Translations under genes and position numbers: made by a program
Origin: Symsagittifera roscoffensis
Taxonomy: Eukaryota > Xenacoelomorpha > Acoela > Convolutidae
Length of the DNA: 64,000 bases
Direction: 5' to 3'
Assembly (NCBI RefSeq): GCF_963678635.1
Contig: NC_087063.1
Location: 50,665,220-50,729,219 of the forward strand
Shown: positions 54,101 through 62,766 of the stretch, piece by piece
Layout: each line of letters begins with the position of its first letter
How positions within the stretch are numbered: position 1 is the first letter of the stretch
The notes under the pieces: generated by a model
The model's input: only the letters and a program-made list of their open reading frames with translations
What the model was told of the DNA's origin: nothing
The model's database searches: none

Positions 54101-56221
54101 AACCTTGTTGCGGAATCACAATCCACAAAATGCAAAGTTTGGCCTCGTAATGTTTTTTGAATGCCAAAAAAAACAAATTCATGTTTTTCAGCAAATCAGT
54201 TGAAATTCCTTAGGAAAACAAGAGTTAAGTTCGGCTCTTTTCCAGTTTCCCAAATCCTCGGAAAAATGCAAAATTAAGCTGTTTAAAAATTGTTCACACG
54301 GCGTTTTGCATGCAAGAAATATGGTAAGATTTTGTTCACTTGCTCATTCTGACACGTTTTGATGCAGTTTATATTGAGAAAAGTCAATTTAAATTGACTT
54401 CCATATGTTGAATTTCTTAAGAAATCAAAGGGGGGACTGGAAAAGAGCCTTGAATTCGGATTGAGACAAAATAAATCAAGAAAATCATTTGTCGACCATT
54501 TTTGAGTAATAATTGATCAAATTCTAAATGATCAGATGGAAAGAAAATCAGTTCTCCTTAAAATAGCTGGTGATATCAAAACCTAGCAACCCATCAAAAA
54601 GTAATTAATAATAAAAACGAAACTACCTCCAATGAATGCACTTGTTATGGCGACTCGGGGGGAAGATCCCTAAAATTTTAAAAAATTTGTATAGGCGTAG
54701 TTAAGGTTGTGAAGTCTTACATATATTCTCAGGGTGTCTTGGTTTAGTTTTAAAGCCAGTTTTGGCTGGCTGGCTCCAAAATTTTCCAATGACGCTTTCG
54801 CCCACATTATGTACTATTTTTGAGGAAGCGCGCCACGAAAATACACGATTTTTTGGTCAAATTTGTCCAAAAACTGCCTAAAAACGCTTTTTTGACCTGT
54901 TTTGCTTACAACTCGCCTATGGCGCACAAAATGGCCAAAACAGGGTTTTTAAGTGATTTGGGAGAGCTCGGAATATCAATTTGGTCGACCTAAAAAAAGG
55001 TCGACAAAATTTTGGATTTTTTTTGAAAAATCTGAAATCCTTCACCCCCCTCGAGAAAACCCTAGATCAGCCTGGAAGTTTCTTTTACCAATGACTAACG
55101 TTTGTAACAATGAGCAACCAAAAAAAAACGTGACCTTGAGACCCGGTCAATTATCTCATCTGATGAGCTCCTCCGCTCTTTTTCCTTCCACCCCCACTTT
55201 TATGGTGTAACTAGTGGTTTTACTAAGTTAAGTATGAAGACAAAATATGTTTGTCATGTTTGCCAATGTTTGTCAGGTTTGTCAATACGATTGTCAAATC
55301 AATCGGATATCGCGGACAATGATTTTACTTGTAAAAATTCGCAGGTGGGGTAAAGGGACAAGAGCCGGCTCTTTTCCAGTTCCCCCCTTTCAAAATAAAC
55401 AAGAGCCGGCTCTTTTCCAGTTCCCCCCTTTCAAAATAACGAGTTTTATATTTGTTTTACGTGTTATTACGGCTAAATGCGTGATGTTACGCTGTAAAGT
55501 ATGCAAAGAACAAATCTGTTCAGAATTGTCGATTTGTTCACCACGCCAAACTTCATTGCATTGTGACAACGTTAAATAGACTTTTCGGCTCTTTTCCAGT
55601 TTCCCCCCCCCTTTCGAATTCAATTTTGAAAAATCTATTTAACGTTGTCATAATGCAATGAAATTTGGCGTGGTGAACAAATCGTTAATTCTGAACAGAT
55701 TTGTTCTTCATAATTTACAGCGTAACATCACGCATTTAGACGTAATAACACGTAAAACAAACATAAAACTCGATATTTTGAAAGGGGGGGGGGAACTGGA
55801 AAAGAGCCGACTTTTCAAAATTGAATTTGAAGGGGGGGGGGACTGGAAAAGAGCCCAAGAGCCACCTCCTCAACTTGATGAGTGGATGTTTAATGGGGAT
55901 ATCAAAATGTTCATAATTAGCCAGAGGTATGAATTGTATGTATGGCTCTTTTTCCTTTCACCCCCCCCCCCCTACCTCACATAATCATCACAATTTTATG
56001 GTGTAACGAGGGGTTTTAAAATGTTAAACATGAAGAGCAAATATGTTTATCATGGCCTAATTAGTTCGCATGCCAACTTTCGTAACGTTCGGATGATGGG
56101 AACAAATATTCACTAGGAAAATTTTGCTGGTGGGGGTTAAAGGAAAAATATTTTTGTATTTACACTAACCTAGACAGTCGTAGGGGCCGTAGTAAACGTG
56201 AACTTTAGCCTTCTCAGGCAT
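45047..56221 (-). CDS. C10orf53: UPF0728 family protein (C10orf53 homologue), three exons
   Basis: This is the only intact host gene recognised. Exons 56221-56170, 47645-47484 and 45111-45047 join in phase (52+162+65 nt) to 92 codons plus stop, the usual size of UPF0728. Family hallmarks are visible: YYGPYD near the N-terminus, a central 'HEVHFHRIEDRDQVRVMVNG' segment, and the C-terminal GGDGLLDPKC. All three splice sites fit GT-AG (GTTAGT, GTGAGA donors; CTGACCAG and TTTTTCATTTTCAG acceptors), and both introns are phase 1. UPF0728 has no established biochemical function. Intron 1 (8.5 kb) and intron 2 (2.4 kb) are full of mobile elements. I saw no canonical poly(A) signal. Confidence 0.93.
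45370..45440 (-). repeat. tRNA-derived SINE-like or tRNA relic sequence
   Basis: On the minus strand TAGTGTGCACAACCGGCTCG resembles an A box and AAGGGATCGATCTCCCGCGG a B box, about 35 bp apart. It resembles tRNA-derived SINE heads but cannot be folded into a normal tRNA. It lies downstream (outside) of UPF0728 intron 2, i.e. in intron 2 itself. Confidence 0.35.
45599..46376. mobile_element. Foldback repeat family F, copy with both ends
   Basis: Inverted ends GGTTTTTTATTCAG (45604-45617) and CTGAATAAAAAACC (46358-46371) are perfect 14-bp matches, and the inversion continues inward (CTAGGGGTTTGAAAATTGCC against CAAACTTCAAACCCCTATAA). It is a non-autonomous foldback element without coding capacity; I found no convincing target duplication. 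Confidence 0.7.
46377..47483. other. Intron 2 sequence of the UPF0728 gene, unassigned
   Basis: AT-rich, with no gene or recognised repeat ends. A stretch near 46880-46990 (GTGCGACATTGTTCGGC...) is more GC-rich but not interpretable. Confidence 0.4.
47484..47645 (-). CDS. C10orf53: Exon 2 of the UPF0728 gene
   Basis: The exon starts after CTATTTTTTCTGACCAG and ends before GTGAGA. It encodes 53 whole codons between two split Gly codons, including FRESRLDGIRTLLEKNEHEV and 'VMVNGEMVYECTIQGLDF'. The reading frame is open a little beyond the donor, but the family C-terminus is only obtained by splicing to 45111. Confidence 0.95.
48030..48226. mobile_element. GGCTCTTTTCCAG miniature element, family A, truncated
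   Basis: Begins GGCTCTTTTCCAGTTGCCCC and carries the family-A core (GTTGTCATAATGCAAATAAA, TTTGGCGTGGTGAACAAATC); it lacks the right terminus. Confidence 0.75.
48227..51364. other. Intron 1 sequence, mostly unassigned
   Basis: The stretch holds a short tandem (GCTGACTGATCCGCAAA, about 48640-48670) and family F repeats at 50081-50990. Relatively GC-rich open frames at 48904-49254 and 49418-49609 are not recognised; they could be gene relics, but no splice-joined protein could be made out. Confidence 0.4.
50081..50990. repeat. Repeat family F, two further partial copies
   Basis: Starts GTGCCCGAGTGGTTTTTTTT (50081) and again near 50628 (GGTTTTTTTCTGCAGACAAA); shares TTTTGACGGA, CTTGAGCTC and GCGCGATAAACTTCGCGC with the copies at 44139 and 45599. 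Confidence 0.5.
51365..51584. mobile_element. GGCTCTT(T/C)TCCAG miniature element, family C
   Basis: Ends GGCTCTTCTCCAGTTTCCC and GGGAAACTGGAAAAGAGCC are inverted repeats. Flanks CTTAACAA / CTCAACAG look like a decayed 8-bp target duplication. The core (GTGTGAACAATTTTGAAACA, AAAACGTGTCAGCGTGAACA) also occurs, inverted, in 53816-54047 and 54234-54450. Confidence 0.8.
51816..52455. mobile_element. 640-bp hAT-like miniature element, family E
   Basis: Termini GGGTCTTTCTCATTATAGC and, inverted, GGGTTTTTCCCATTATTGC bound the element. A perfect 8-bp duplication TTGATTTG flanks it (51808-51815 and 52456-52463). This duplication length fits hAT-like transposition. No transposase. Confidence 0.9.
52922..53136. 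mobile_element. Family A miniature element
   Basis: Inverted ends GGCTCTTATCCAGTTT / AAACTGAAAAAGAGCC, with family-A core in reverse orientation. Flanks CGAAAAAG / CAAAAAAG match at 7 of 8 bases. Confidence 0.85.
53305..53517. mobile_element. Family A miniature element
   Basis: Ends GGCTCTTTTCCATTTTCCCC and GGGGGAACTGGAAAAGAGCC; core as in 52922-53136. No clear target duplication remains. Confidence 0.8.
53628..53818. mobile_element. Family B miniature element
   Basis: Starts GGCTCTTTTTTCATTTTCCC; the core GTAACGAGTGGTTTTACAAG and CCAAATATGTTCGTCGTGG defines family B. Its right end is joined to the family C copy at 53816. Confidence 0.75.
53816..54047. mobile_element. Family C miniature element
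   Basis: Ends GGCTCTTTTCCAGGTTCCC and GGGGGACTGGAAAAGAGCC, with a G-run just inside the right end. It abuts family B copy 53628-53818; flanks GAAAAGGA / AAAAAAGA match 6 of 8. Confidence 0.75.
54234..54450. mobile_element. Family C miniature element
   Basis: Ends GGCTCTTTTCCAGTTTCCC and GGGGGACTGGAAAAGAGCC; the core (TTGTTCACACGGCGTTTTGC, TCTGACACGTTTTGATGCAG) is that of family C. Confidence 0.8.
54730..55074. mobile_element. CAG-ended hAT-like miniature element, family D, partial
   Basis: The right end (CGAGAAAACCCTAGATCAGCCTG) and the preceding AGAGCTCGGAATATCAATTT with GGTCGACC block match the copy at 60690-61024. The left end is unclear. Confidence 0.55.
55174..55366. mobile_element. 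Family B miniature element
   Basis: Left end CGCTCTTTTTCCTTCCACCC, right end GGTAAAGGGACAAGAGCC, with the family B core. Its right end directly meets the duplicated start of the family A copy. Confidence 0.75.
55358..55407. repeat. Duplicated 41-bp terminus of a family A element
   Basis: CAAGAGCC followed by GGCTCTTTTCCAGTTCCCC and TTTCAAAATAAA occurs twice in a row (55359 and 55400). The second copy opens the full family A element. Confidence 0.85.
55408..55855. mobile_element. Family A miniature element interrupted by a second family A element
   Basis: The outer element has CAAGAGCC on both sides (55400-55407 and 55856-55863), a perfect 8-bp duplication. Its own sequence is interrupted at 55587-55808 and continues from GACTTTTCAAAATTG to GGACTGGAAAAGAGCC. 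Confidence 0.93.
55587..55808. mobile_element. Family A miniature element nested in another family A element
   Basis: A 222-bp element in inverted orientation relative to its host, ends GGCTCTTTTCCAGTTTCCCC / GGGGAACTGGAAAAGAGCC. The target duplication GACTTTTC (55579-55586 and 55809-55816) is perfect and establishes the 8-bp target size. Confidence 0.95.
55944..56148. mobile_element. Family B miniature element
   Basis: Starts GGCTCTTTTTCCTTTCACCC; core ATGGTGTAACGAGGGGTTTT. It ends GGTGGGGGTTAAAGGAAAAA without the GAGCC terminus, only about 20 bp from exon 1's donor side of UPF0728. Confidence 0.75.
56170..56221 (-). CDS. C10orf53: Exon 1 of the UPF0728 gene
   Basis: The minus strand reads ATG (56221) MPEKAKVHVYYGPYDCL and one base of a Gly codon, then GTTAGT. 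An in-frame ATG four codons upstream (56233), itself preceded by TAG, is an alternative start; the family's usual length and MPK-type beginning favour 56221. Confidence 0.9.
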
Positions 56222-56233
56222 AATAGTACACAT

Positions 56234-56650
56234 ATCCCACAAACACTACCAGTTAATCTAGATTTAACAATTTGTATGTAGGAACAAAATTATTGTACCA
56301 TAGTAAGAAAAAACGCACGTGAGATAAAATGACACTAAAAATGAAAAAGCACTATTTGGTTTTTTTTTTGCTTTTCTACCGTTTCCCCGGTATGAAAAGG
56401 GACGAGATTATGGACGCAATTTTTCCTATTTTTGCTCTTTTACCCAAATGAGAAAGTTAATTAAAACAAAACTGAGTCTTGTCGCATTCGGATGATATAA
56501 GAAAACTGCTACTTGAAAAATCGAAAATGGTCTGGAGAATAAAACCACTCGATCACAAATATTCCGCCACTTTTTTATAAGTCGGAACAATAAACATAAA
56601 CTGGCGAACAAATCAAAAGAATTATGATAGAATATGCTTAAACAAAACAT
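56234..56650. other. Region upstream of the UPF0728 start
   Basis: This is the likely promoter side of the gene. I see no TATA box or other clear site; a 5' non-coding exon cannot be excluded. The minus-strand frame at 56426-56680 has no recognised feature. Confidence 0.35.
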
Positions 56651-57020
56651 AGTCCCACCCATACCCCCCCTCCCCACCACCTCACACGAGCCTCAGGTTT
56701 TTGGTGTAACGATCGGTGGCTCTTTTTCCTCCCCGAACCCCCCCCCACCTCACGCCAGTTTCAACTTATTAGTGTAATGAGTGGTTTTACGAGGTTGAGT
56801 ATGAATACCAAATATGTTTGTCGTGGCCTTATTAACTGCATGTAAATTTTCATAACAATCGGACAATGTGGTCCACAAATTTACATGTAAAAATTTGCAG
56901 GTGGGTGGGGGGGAAGCAAAAAGAGCCCGATTGGTTTTAGAGGTTGGGTTTGAAAATCAAAAAAATTGTTCATGGCCTAATTAGTCTGCATGACAATTTT
57001 CATGACAATCGGACAATGTG
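56650..57020. mobile_element. Family B miniature element interrupted by another family B element
   Basis: The left part (CCACCTCACACGAGCCTCAG, TTGGTGTAACGATCGGT) and the right part from CGATTGGTTTTAGAGG through CATGGCCTAATTAGTCTGC are separated by the element at 56718-56927. The outer termini are degraded. Confidence 0.75.
56718..56927. mobile_element. Family B miniature element nested in another family B element
   Basis: Ends GGCTCTTTTTCCTCCCC and GGGGGAAGCAAAAAGAGCC. Flanks CGATCGGT / CGATTGGT match at 7 of 8, again an 8-bp target duplication. Confidence 0.88.
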
Positions 57021-57441
57021 ATCAACATTTCATGGCTCTAAAAAGTAAAAATAGCCATGAAATATTTGAAAAAGCAAGGATTTTCTTGGAACTAATTATT
57101 TCTCATCTTATTTTTGATCAAAAATTATAGCTAAATCTAGGCTATTTCTAGCTATAACGAACCCTCAGCATGTTCATTTTGTTGCGGTTGAAATTGTTTA
57201 TTTCCAAACTAAGAGAAGAAATTGATAATTTCTGTTTAGAAAGTACGAGAAAATTTTGCTAGATAATCTATATATTAATTCTATCGAGCAAAACAGCCTC
57301 CGTTGGGTACGAATAGGTTCACAAAAACCGCAAAATTGAAACGGAGCAAGCAAAGGATCAAAAAACTACCCTTGTATTTTATAAAAACGTAATCTTATTA
57401 TCCCAGAAAGTCAAAATTTCGAGTCTTATATTAATTGAACA

Positions 57442-57772
57442 CAGAGGCAGATCTAGGATTTAATCGGGGCGGTTTCTCGAGAAGGTGGGGAGGGGCGGTT
57501 TCTCGAAAAATTTAGTCGGCATTCTATTAGGTCTACCAAATTGATTTTCCGAGCTCTCTCAAATCACTAAAAAGATCTTGCTTCACTTATAAGAACCAGC
57601 ATTCCCCCCTCAAAGTTAGTATACATTGGCACCAAAGAACCTTTAGAAAAATTTTAAGTTCAGTAAGCCAAAAATTGAAGTAGAAGAATAGTAGAAATGG
57701 GGGACCGAATTTCTGAGGGATGGAATTTCTGAGGGATGGAAAGCGTTCGCCTCCTCTTTCAAGCCGCTACTG
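57442..57772. mobile_element. 331-bp CAG-ended hAT-like miniature element, family D
   Basis: Starts CAGAGGCAGATCTAGGATTT and ends CTTTCAAGCCGCTACTG, with CAG...CTG termini as in hAT elements. ATTGAACA / ATTGAACG (57434-57441, 57773-57780) is a near-perfect 8-bp duplication. Confidence 0.8.
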
Positions 57773-57780
57773 ATTGAACG

Positions 57781-59669
57781 TGTTTTTGTGGCTGATTGCA
57801 TAATGTTACGATGTAAAATACGACGAAAAAATGTGTTCCTAATTTTCATATTGTTCACTATGCCATTTTTTTGCTGGAATTGAAGCAAGTAAAAAACCCC
57901 AAATAATTTTTGATTTTTTTACCCAAAATCCTACTTGTACTTTTCAAACGTATATCCATTCAACAGGTTGTTACAGTTAATTTTGGCCACCTAATAAGGT
58001 AGCGAGAACGAAAAAGCAAAAACCAAATTGATGTTTTTGGTCCAGATACTTTTTGATAAATAATTACAAATATTTGAAAACGTAAAAAAAAATTGTATTT
58101 TTTGAAAATAAAGCGAAATAGTGCTCAAAATCAAATTTAAGAAAATCGCAAAAAATCAAAAACTTTGCAGCAAAATTTTTTAAGAAAACGTAGTGATTCG
58201 GAGAAAAACTAAAAATTTGTTTGGTTCGACTTCAAAATGATGCCAGCTTTTTTCAAGCAAGTTTTCAGGTTTTTTGTATCAAGCAGGTTCACGCTATAGA
58301 TAAACTACCGGTGGCTTTCCAAAAACTATATTCGCAATCAGTTGTCGCTGTACTTGGTCTCAACCTAAATTTTCTAAGCCTAAACCCCCTTCACACTGGA
58401 ACCACCGTTCAATATCAACTCAGCAATATCCTAGGATTGTGCATATATGTGGTTATTCGGCCCAATACAGTAAACAACCTAACAAATAGGCATCGCTCAA
58501 ATGAGTTCGAATCAATATCTTATTCTTAGCTTCGAGATATTCTTATCTGCTTTAAAAACCAAACAAAACATTTTGTTTATTGTAAGCGCGAATGTACTGA
58601 AAAGGTCCATGCATCTTTGAAACTTTGAAAAAATGGACTTTCTAGTGTTCAGTATGTTCAGAGATTTTTTCCTTAACAAAAAAAGGAAAGGCACTGTTTC
58701 GTCAGTACGTTGTGTTGCATCAAGATCCGAGACCCGACGTAACAAATTTCTCGAGAGTCGGCACTTCAGCTGTACTTTGAATAGTTTGTTTTTGTAGCAA
58801 ACAAAGAAAGTTTAAAAATGTAGCAAAAGCTGAAAATAGCCGCTAATATAATTGGATCTTGAAAAAACTTTTGGTCTGTTTTTTGAAATTTTGAGTTTAA
58901 AACTTCCTCCAGTTTATTTTACTTTTTTCAAAACAAAAGTATTTTAAAAAATTGCTGATTATTAGGCCAAAATAAATCTATGCTTTATGAAGCAAGAAAA
59001 TACTAAGAACGAAGCTTTCAGACCAGAAATTTAATATCACTGCAGCAGTAGATAAGGGTGTTGGAATTTGCGCGGTGGAAAAATTTACTGAGAGAAAAAT
59101 GTTATTTGTTCCTCAAAAAGCAGTTTTCAAAAATGATGAGCTGATAGATTTAGCTGAGGAAGGTCAGAACAAAATCAAATCAAGTAAAAATCGGGAATGG
59201 GTAAAAAAAGATTACATAGTTGAACTTTTAAGCTATCGCATTGGTGGAAACTACAAAAATCAGGTTCAAAATCTCAACTTTTCATAGTATCGCCCATTTT
59301 TCTGTCATTGAAAGAGTCGCAACATTGACTAAGACAGCAAAATTAAAATTAAAAACATATTTTGAAGCTTTCCAAATCTTTCACCAGAAAACGTTATATA
59401 ATTCTGAGTTTTCAGCGAGAAGAAAAAAAGGGGCAAAATGTGATATCAGCTATAAAAATTTTGCATGAAAACTAGGAACAAGAAAAACTTGAGCTAGAAA
59501 AAACAACTGTGGAGCAAACTTTTTAAATTAATTTCGAGGAGTTCACTAAAAAAAACAAGAGATTGCTTGAGAAGAAAATATCTGAATCTTTAGCGTTGAG
59601 CAATATGCTTTTGTCATGTGAGCACTGGTTACGTACGGATATTCAGAATTCAAAAAAGAATTAGTGAGC
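57781..59669. other. Unassigned AT-rich region
   Basis: No recognised gene. Open frames at 58221-58529, 59075-59287 and 59241-59468 have ordinary Lys/Phe-rich composition; the last two could be shreds of a decayed gene, but I cannot support any family. Confidence 0.35.
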
Positions 59670-60624
59670 TACCCGCATCCAAGTTTAGGCGTAAATAATC
59701 GATTATAACGGATTATTATGATAATTTTTTGACAATTATAATCGATTATAATTACCAAAATTAGGTCCTTAAGGGATTTATAATTGATTATAATCGTGAT
59801 ATTTTCCAAGAGATTATAATCACTTATAATCGATTATAATTGATTACAGTTCTTACTAAAAACCCTTAAAATCAATTATAATCGATTTCAATCTCTCATT
59901 TTGCCGAAATTTTGCGATATTCGAATTATATTTTATGGGTTATTAATTTTGTGTCAGTAAGAAAATCTCTAAAAGAGAGATCTCTTGAACACTTTGGTTT
60001 ATCTGAACACAAAGTTTTACCACGAAACAAAAGTTTCATAGAGATCCTTTCATATGAAGGGAAAGGTTCTCGCGGTATATGAAAAATAAATTTTCTGAAT
60101 CAATCATGAGACTGAATCAATTTGCTGATGTTTTGGTGTTTGAAAAAGCTTAAAATATGAATCAGAAAACAACCCTAATGGGGAAGAAATGAAAAAAAAC
60201 TTATAATTTTGAATCAATTGGAAAACTTTTAAAATATTTTTCTCATTTTTTATAGAAAACAATGTCCACAAAAAGCATAAAATATAAGCAATTTACATGC
60301 AACTTCGAAGACAAAAATGGACAAACAAAAGGGATAATAATCAATTATAATCGATTATAATGGATTTTTGTGCAAAACTAATTAAATAGAAATTTGAATA
60401 AAAATAATGGATTATAATCAATTATAATCGATTATAATTTTATCGAAAAATAGACGAATAAAAAATCGATTATAATCGATTATAATTGATTATAATTTGA
60501 TTTTAAAAAGAGTGATTATAATCGATTATTAATTGAATAAAATCGATTGTTTCTCAATTTTAGTGAGACTGGTACTAAAATCGTAATATAATCGATTCTT
60601 AACGCTTGAAACTGGATGTGGGTA
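59670..60624. mobile_element. AT-rich 'TAATCGATTATAAT' TIR element
   Basis: Left end TACCCGCATCCAAGTTTAGG and right end, inverted, TACCCACATCCAGTTTCAAG match over about 35-40 bp with gaps. Sub-terminal regions are filled with ATAATCGATTATAATGG-type repeats. The core shares TCTGAACACAAAG and TTTGCTGATGTTTTGGTG with the copies at 9130, 12729 and 18861. No protein is encoded. Confidence 0.75.
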
Positions 60625-60689
60625 CCTCAAACCCAGTTAGGTTTACTCTGGTACCGGAAGAGCCCCCTTTGGTACTTTATAAGAAATCC

Positions 60690-61024
60690 ATTTTTGGCCG
60701 AACGACCATAAATTTTTTCTCAAGGCGGCTTCGACGCCAAAATATACTAATTTTGAGGGATGAGCGCGCGCCGAAAAAACGCGATTTTTTGGTCAAAATA
60801 TTCCAAAAAGTGAAAAAGTGCCTAAAAACGCCTTTTTGAACTGTTTTTTTTTTTAAATTTTGCCTGCGGCACACACAATTTGGCCAAAACAGGAACTAAA
60901 ACCTGCTTAGGGAGAGCTCGAAAAATCAATTTGGTCGATCTAAAAAAAAGGTCGACAAAAATGTCGACAATTTTTTGAAAATCCGCCCCCCCCCCCCCTC
61001 GAGAAAATCCTAGATCCGCCCCTG
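60690..61024. mobile_element. Family D hAT-like miniature element, left end lost
   Basis: The right end CGAGAAAATCCTAGATCCGCCCCTG is the inverse of the left end at 57442. The internal GGCGGCTTCGACGCC palindrome and GGTCGACAAAAATGTCGAC segment recur in the family. Confidence 0.7.
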
Positions 61025-61025
61025 A

Positions 61026-61322
61026 TCAATGGTGTTCAAGCTTTACCGTTACAGCACATCCAGGCATCGTGTAGCGTTTCCTCCCGGATCTTGTTCGGGC
61101 AAAGTTTTCGTTCCTTGAAAACTTGACAGAAACCCGTTGAAAAAACGGATTCCACCGTTGAACGATAGCAAACCTGCTCCTAATATTTCTAAAATATTTT
61201 GTTTCATCGCTCCCGTTATTTATTTCAATGTCTGCTGTAGCTCCAAAGCTCAATGCTATGGTTTCAGATACAAATGGAAGTAGTGTGTTCTTTAAACCAA
61301 CATTACAATGGAACCAAATCAT
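61026..61322 (-). CDS. Unrecognised 98-codon open frame
   Basis: The frame starts ATG 61322 and has a balanced composition (MIWFHCNVGLKNTLLPFVSE at the start, an Arg-rich C-terminus). It lies between a miniature element and the tail of the non-LTR element. GC content is higher than around it, so it might be a captured exon or gene relic; an alternative minus-strand frame through the same bases is equally open. Not recognised. Confidence 0.25.
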   Translation of the reverse strand: MIWFHCNVGLKNTLLPFVSETIALSFGATADIEINNGSDETKYFRNIRSRFAIVQRWNPFFQRVSVKFSRNENFARTRSGRKRYTMPGCAVTVKLEHH

Positions 61323-61379
61323 GAAGACGAAAAAAAATAATTTTCAACAGCATGATGATCAACGAATAGAGATCCGTTT

Positions 61380-61425
61380 TTTTGAATTGAATTTTTGAAT
61401 TTTGAATTTTGAATTTAGAGACAGT
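61380..61425 (-). repeat. Microsatellite-like 3' tail of the non-LTR element
   Basis: Plus-strand TTTGAATTGAATTTTTGAAT with further TTTTGAAT units; on the element strand these are ATTCAAA repeats, the kind of 3' end left by target-primed reverse transcription of some clades. Confidence 0.65.
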
Positions 61426-61834
61426 ATAATGATCACATATATGTACTTAAATACTGCATCAAGGCTACTGTACAGGCAGTACAGCCCAACTAGCAGTAAC
61501 CTAAAGGAAATCTAGATAAATGAGTGAAAGCAAAACCGAGTTAAAATATGAGGGTACACAAAATTTACCCAAAAAACTTTTCAAAAAGTAATCGATTGTC
61601 ATTCAAGTACACTTTTTTTTTAATTTTACGTAAAAATCCGTCTTCTGTTTGTCAGTAAACTCGTTAAGGTTAAGAGGCAATAGGTTATTTGACATTAGGA
61701 AATTATAGCATATCACAATTTTGTACGAAACAAATTTTGTGCTCACTTTGATTTTCTCAAAGGTAAGGGTATACAACCTAAACTATTCGACCGGGTGTTA
61801 CGACGCGTTTTTACATAATCAAGATTCAAAAATT

Positions 61835-62176
61835 TTAAAGGCGATTTTCCAAGGTACTGAAAATTGGTCTCGGAAAACAATTGGCTGATAAAAATTTCAT
61901 GTACACTCTGAAGTTGGAATTTTGAAAAAAATACTCCGACAAATGATCATACCTTCGAAGGAAGAAAATGGTTTTTATGATTTTTATCTGTGCCAAGAAA
62001 ATTTTATCAAGGTTTGATATCGATGTACATCCATAAGCTAATAAGCCATAAGAAATTAGTGGAATCACGTATGCAATGTAAAACTTAATTAATGCCTGTT
62101 TAGAGAAACAAGATCTTCCTCGATATAAAACATCTTGAAAATTGGAAACTTTCGTGCAAAATTTTACAGTCTGCAT
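61835..62176 (-). pseudogene. C-terminal region of the non-LTR ORF2
   Basis: The frame includes 'AYVIPLISYGLLAYG' and 'LAQIKIIKTIFF', the conserved region after the RT domain of non-LTR elements. It overlaps the end of the RT frame in a different phase, so a frameshift lies near 62170. Confidence 0.75.
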
Positions 62177-62766
62177 ATTAATTTTTTGTCAATTTCAATG
62201 CCCAAATATTTGAAAATTTCTTTGTTTTCCATGTTTTCACCAGCAATGGAAATTGAGGCATCAGGCATAGCTTTACCAAAACCCATCAATTTACTCTTGT
62301 CTGTAATAATCGATAACTTGTTGACATTACACCAGTCATTTAGGCTCTGAGTATCTGTTCTGAATTCTTTCGAAAACGTTCTGGTTTTACCAGAACCAAC
62401 TATAGTAGTGACATCGGCTAAAAGGCTTATCTGGGTTGTCTTTGTTACATTTGAAATATCATTGATATAAATCAAGAACAATAAAGGACCTAAAACCGAA
62501 CCCTGGAGAACTCCAAAAGTTATTTTTTCAAATGAAGTATTTATGATACCATCACTTACAATTTGTACTCTGCTAATTACACAATTTTTCAACAAACTTA
62601 AAAATTTACCACGGAACCCATGTTTCTCTAATTTAATGATTAAGATATCGTGATCGACAGTGTCGAATGCTTTCTTAAAATCTAGAAAAAGTGCCATTCC
62701 ACTATCTCTTCGTTCAGAAACTGAGAGCGCATCTATTCGACTATACGTGATATTGCCTGTACACAT
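62164..62766 (-). pseudogene. Reverse transcriptase palm of the non-LTR element
   Basis: Contains LFLDFKKAFDTVDHD (first catalytic Asp), 'LQGSVLGPLLFLIYINDI', and then LLADVTT where FADDT is expected: the second Asp of the catalytic pair (codon 62410-62412) is Val. A functional reverse transcriptase needs both. The frame downstream includes 'WCNVNKLSIITDKSKLMGFG' and YLGIEID. Confidence 0.9.

Noticed and set aside
53985-54203. Open frames at 53946-54203 (+) and 53985-54194 (-)
   Set aside because: They lie across a family C miniature element and its G-run; no coding signal.
57442-61024. A single 3.6-kb DNA transposon bounded by inverted CAGGGGCGGATCTAGG termini
   Set aside because: The left part ends on its own at 57772 with a matching 8-bp duplication (ATTGAACA/ATTGAACG), so 57442-57772 and 60690-61024 are separate miniature elements in opposite orientation.
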